From positions 516,341 through 549,328 of the forward strand of contig BJOX01000289.1 of the NCBI GenBank assembly GCA_009731375.1: a stretch of DNA of 32,988 bases, in the 5' to 3' direction. The stretch's first letter is position 1. Each line of letters opens with the position of its first letter. The translations under genes and the position numbers were made by a program. The notes beneath the pieces were generated by a model. That model did no database searches, was not told the DNA's origin, and saw only the letters and a list, made by a program, of their open reading frames with translations. The stretch comes from Paulinella micropora. Taxonomy: Eukaryota > Cercozoa > Imbricatea > Euglyphida. Shown one piece after another: positions 31,627 through 32,988 of the stretch.

Positions 31627-31845
31627 TTACAGAATCTCGTCCAGGAAATTGTCCACGAAGCGCATCCGCTCCGCCCAAGTGTCTCCGCCGGGGACGTCTC
31701 GCGCGGGGTTGATGCAGGCGCCGTCACCATAAGGGCGGCACACGAGCGAGGCTAAGTCACGAGGATCACCCTTTTTACAAGTCCCCGACCAGTACAACTG
31801 GCCTTCAAAAAAGCAGGCACCACAGGTAGGACAAACAGCTAGCAT
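31627..31845 (-). CDS. Small zinc-binding-type protein
   Basis: The 72-aa protein starts MLAVCPTCGACFFEGQLYW. A CPTCGAC ribbon half is followed by three further Cys (GTCKKGDPRDLASLVCRPYG then GACINP), enough for one or two zinc sites. The block DPRDLASLVC...CINP...GGDTWAERM looks like a conserved small family, but it is not named here. It is complete, with start and stop codons in place, and lies between the fibre gene and the inverted-repeat array, which forms its upstream region. Confidence 0.65.
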   Translation of the reverse strand: MLAVCPTCGACFFEGQLYWSGTCKKGDPRDLASLVCRPYGDGACINPARDVPGGDTWAERMRFVDNFLDEIL

Positions 31846-31909
31846 TTGTCGACCACGCTTTCCATGATATTAAAAGCAACGAAGAAAAAAAAAAAGAGGA
31901 AATTATAGC

Positions 31910-31958
31910 GGACCGATTTGACTAGTAAGATTTTACAGCCCCTTAGCCAAGTCGGTCC
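31910..31958. repeat. Inverted-repeat element A
   Basis: The left arm GGACCGATTTGACTA (31910-31924) and right arm (complement GGACCGACTTGGCTA, 31944-31958) are imperfectly complementary, with a 19-nt spacer. The first 11 bp pair with a single G-T wobble. Confidence 0.75.
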
Positions 31959-31982
31959 AAACTCCGGCGAATACTTTTTTTG

Positions 31983-32031
31983 GGGCCGGATCTGCCACAT
32001 ATATCAGGGGACGAAATGGCAGATCCGGCCC
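31983..32031. repeat. Inverted-repeat element B
   Basis: The arms GGGCCGGATCTGCCA (31983-31997) and its exact complement (32017-32031) pair perfectly; the perfect stem extends to 17 bp (31981-31997/32017-32033). Flanking T7 and A7 runs could extend the hairpin. The spacer is 19 nt and contains ATCAGGGGA. Confidence 0.92.
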
Positions 32032-32049
32032 CAGCAAAAAAATTTTAAT

Positions 32050-32168
32050 GTCGCACGAAGTCAGTCTCTTTGAAAATGGGCCAATTTGGCCAATGATTTC
32101 AGGGGAGAGGTGGCCAAGTTGGCCCATCCCCCATTTGCACGAAGTCAAGTGTTTGTCGCACGAAGAAC
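32050..32168 (+). repeat. GCACGAAG direct repeats flanking element C
   Basis: Copies are gtcgcacgaagtca (32050-32063), ttgcacgaagtcaa (32135-32148) and gtcgcacgaagaac (32155-32168). The first two bracket element C, as in a composite binding site or the trace of an inserted element. Confidence 0.65.
32078..32125. repeat. Inverted-repeat element C
   Basis: The arms GGGCCAATTTGGCCA (32078-32092) and complement GGGCCAACTTGGCCA (32111-32125) pair with one G-T wobble. The stem extends to 17 bp (32076-32127). The spacer is 18 nt and contains TTCAGGGGA, like element B. Confidence 0.9.
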
Positions 32169-32196
32169 CAGAGGAAAAGACAGTTTAATTATTTCT

Positions 32197-32928
32197 TTAC
32201 TGCTCGGCCAGTAGTGTCCGAACTCTTTGGAAGAACCCGAGGAGACGCCTGTTTACTTCCTCCTCGTTTTCCTTCCAGTACTTGTCTTTATTTTTGCGTA
32301 TGGAAGCAATCGTTCTCCTGTACCCTTGTATATCGCGCTCGGTTTCAGGCTGAGGTAGTAGCTTATTCGCGATAGCCCATTCGTCCATCCACGGTTCACC
32401 AATGCCAACACCGGGCACGCGAAGGGGGGGCAAGGACATATAATTACACAGAAAACCTTGGTCAGCTATGCCAAGATGCCTCCATGCATCGGCCGTCAGC
32501 GGGTCCAACGGGTCATAACAGACCGGGTTGACGTATTGCCTGACCACTTCCACTAGCACGACAGGCATTTTAAACTCCTCTTCCAGTAGGGACAGCCCTT
32601 TGTGCTCCGCGGCGACCAGACTGGCCACGCTGCCCATCAGCGACCCCTCAGAGGGGGCGGTCATCACCAGCTGATCCAGTACGGAACACAACGGGACACG
32701 AGGACTGTCTTTGTATTCCCAGCAGCCTGTCACGCCACCTTCCTCGTCGTATGTCCAATAACCCCCCGTGGCTTCGGAGTACTTAACCCAATAAAAACGG
32801 ACAGATCGGTCGGTTATGTCAACCATTTCCTTCAACAGGTCTGACAACATGTCACTCGACGGGGCGCACCGTCGAGGCCTATTGTCGTAGTAGAGACGCG
32901 CCGTAGCATGCTTCGCGTGTTCGGACAT
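32197..32928 (-). CDS. Hypothetical protein, paralog of the gene at 20896
   Basis: The 243-aa protein has no recognised domain and is homologous to the protein at 20896-21657 along most of its length. Matched blocks include SVASLVAAEHKGLSLLEEEF, VVRQYVNPVCYDPL and YWKENEEEVNRRLLGFFQRV. The ATG at 32928 is supported because the first conserved block (LYYDNRPRRCAPSSDMLSDL) then sits at a similar distance from the start in both paralogs. However, the frame stays open to the right edge of the window and encodes a basic stretch (LKRRRLLELP), so a longer start cannot be excluded. The protein is helical with a Tyr/Trp-rich middle. The inverted-repeat array lies immediately 3' of it. Confidence 0.75.
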   Translation of the reverse strand: MSEHAKHATARLYYDNRPRRCAPSSDMLSDLLKEMVDITDRSVRFYWVKYSEATGGYWTYDEEGGVTGCWEYKDSPRVPLCSVLDQLVMTAPSEGSLMGSVASLVAAEHKGLSLLEEEFKMPVVLVEVVRQYVNPVCYDPLDPLTADAWRHLGIADQGFLCNYMSLPPLRVPGVGIGEPWMDEWAIANKLLPQPETERDIQGYRRTIASIRKNKDKYWKENEEEVNRRLLGFFQRVRTLLAEQ

Positions 32929-32988
32929 CGGCTCGCGGGGGGCAGTGCGGGTAAGCGAGGGCAGCTCCAGGAGGCGGCGCCGCTTGAG

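Larger units (their letters stand above)
31846..32196. other. 351-bp non-coding region with inverted-repeat array
   Basis: No credible gene is found. The region holds three inverted-repeat elements with related 15-bp arms and 18-19 nt spacers, plus three copies of a GCACGAAG direct repeat. A 71-codon frame crossing it lacks an ATG start and is not accepted. Confidence 0.75.

Noticed and set aside
31933-32148. 71-codon minus-strand frame across the inverted-repeat array
   Set aside because: It has no ATG start, is composed of the repeat arms and spacers, and shows no domain.
32050-32168. CRISPR-like array
   Set aside because: The repeats are only 8-14 bp, spacers are unequal, one interval is filled by an inverted repeat, and the genome is a eukaryotic virus.
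1-32988. tRNA genes, ribosomal RNA or insertion sequences
   Set aside because: No cloverleaf, rRNA-like block or transposase with terminal repeats was seen by eye. A tRNAscan or IS search could still find a weak case.

Overview
The window is a contiguous piece of a eukaryotic double-stranded DNA virus genome. It is GC-rich and gene-dense, and genes lie on both strands with short AT-rich gaps and frequent small convergent overlaps. The evidence is a double jelly-roll type major capsid protein, a probable penton/minor capsid protein, an A32-like packaging ATPase, VLTF3 and a VLTF2-like zinc protein, a poxvirus A22-type RuvC resolvase, PCNA and both subunits of a class Ia ribonucleotide reductase. 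The transcription factors and resolvase are typical of Nucleocytoviricota. The capsid protein, the penton-like protein and the many small virion-type proteins look more like polinton-like or mriya-type viruses. The host is probably a microbial eukaryote, but this cannot be settled from the sequence. Both window edges cut genes, so this is an internal fragment. No DNA polymerase, RNA polymerase or primase is visible in it.

Layout. Positions 1-8.4 kb hold the early/replication block: RNR large subunit, a possible ssDNA-binding protein, PCNA, the divergent VLTF2-like/VLTF3 pair and a 729-aa tyrosine recombinase that looks like a protelomerase (telomere resolvase). Positions 8.4-20.9 kb are the morphogenesis block: an F-box-like protein, the packaging ATPase, a 1571-aa coiled-coil protein, a string of small virion or membrane proteins including one spliced gene, and the MCP. 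The MCP is interrupted by a 10-N gap flanked by a 658-bp near-identical duplication. Positions 20.9-24.1 kb hold accessory and regulatory genes: a 38-aa membrane peptide, one member of a paralogous pair, a BRO/MSV199-like protein behind repeated operators, a spliced YABBY-like protein and the RuvC resolvase. Positions 24.1-26.5 kb hold further virion proteins. Positions 26.5-28.9 kb hold a SLATT-like membrane protein and the RNR small subunit. Positions 29-31.6 kb encode a modular fibre-like protein, followed by a small zinc protein, a non-coding array of three inverted repeats and the second paralog.

How it fits together. Three introns with GT-AG ends and exact reading-frame continuity, in two genes, imply nuclear transcription with access to the host spliceosome. 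Nuclear-localisation-like basic N-termini on several virion proteins agree with this. Two upstream motif classes separate the genes. A TTCT..GTGGCCT motif followed by an AT-rich block precedes mainly structural genes (late-like). A GATTTAAATC/ATTTGAATTG motif precedes PCNA, the ssDNA-binding candidate, the VLTFs, the protelomerase and regulators (early-like). The protelomerase predicts a linear genome with covalently closed hairpin ends. All functional calls are by eye from motifs; no database search was possible.
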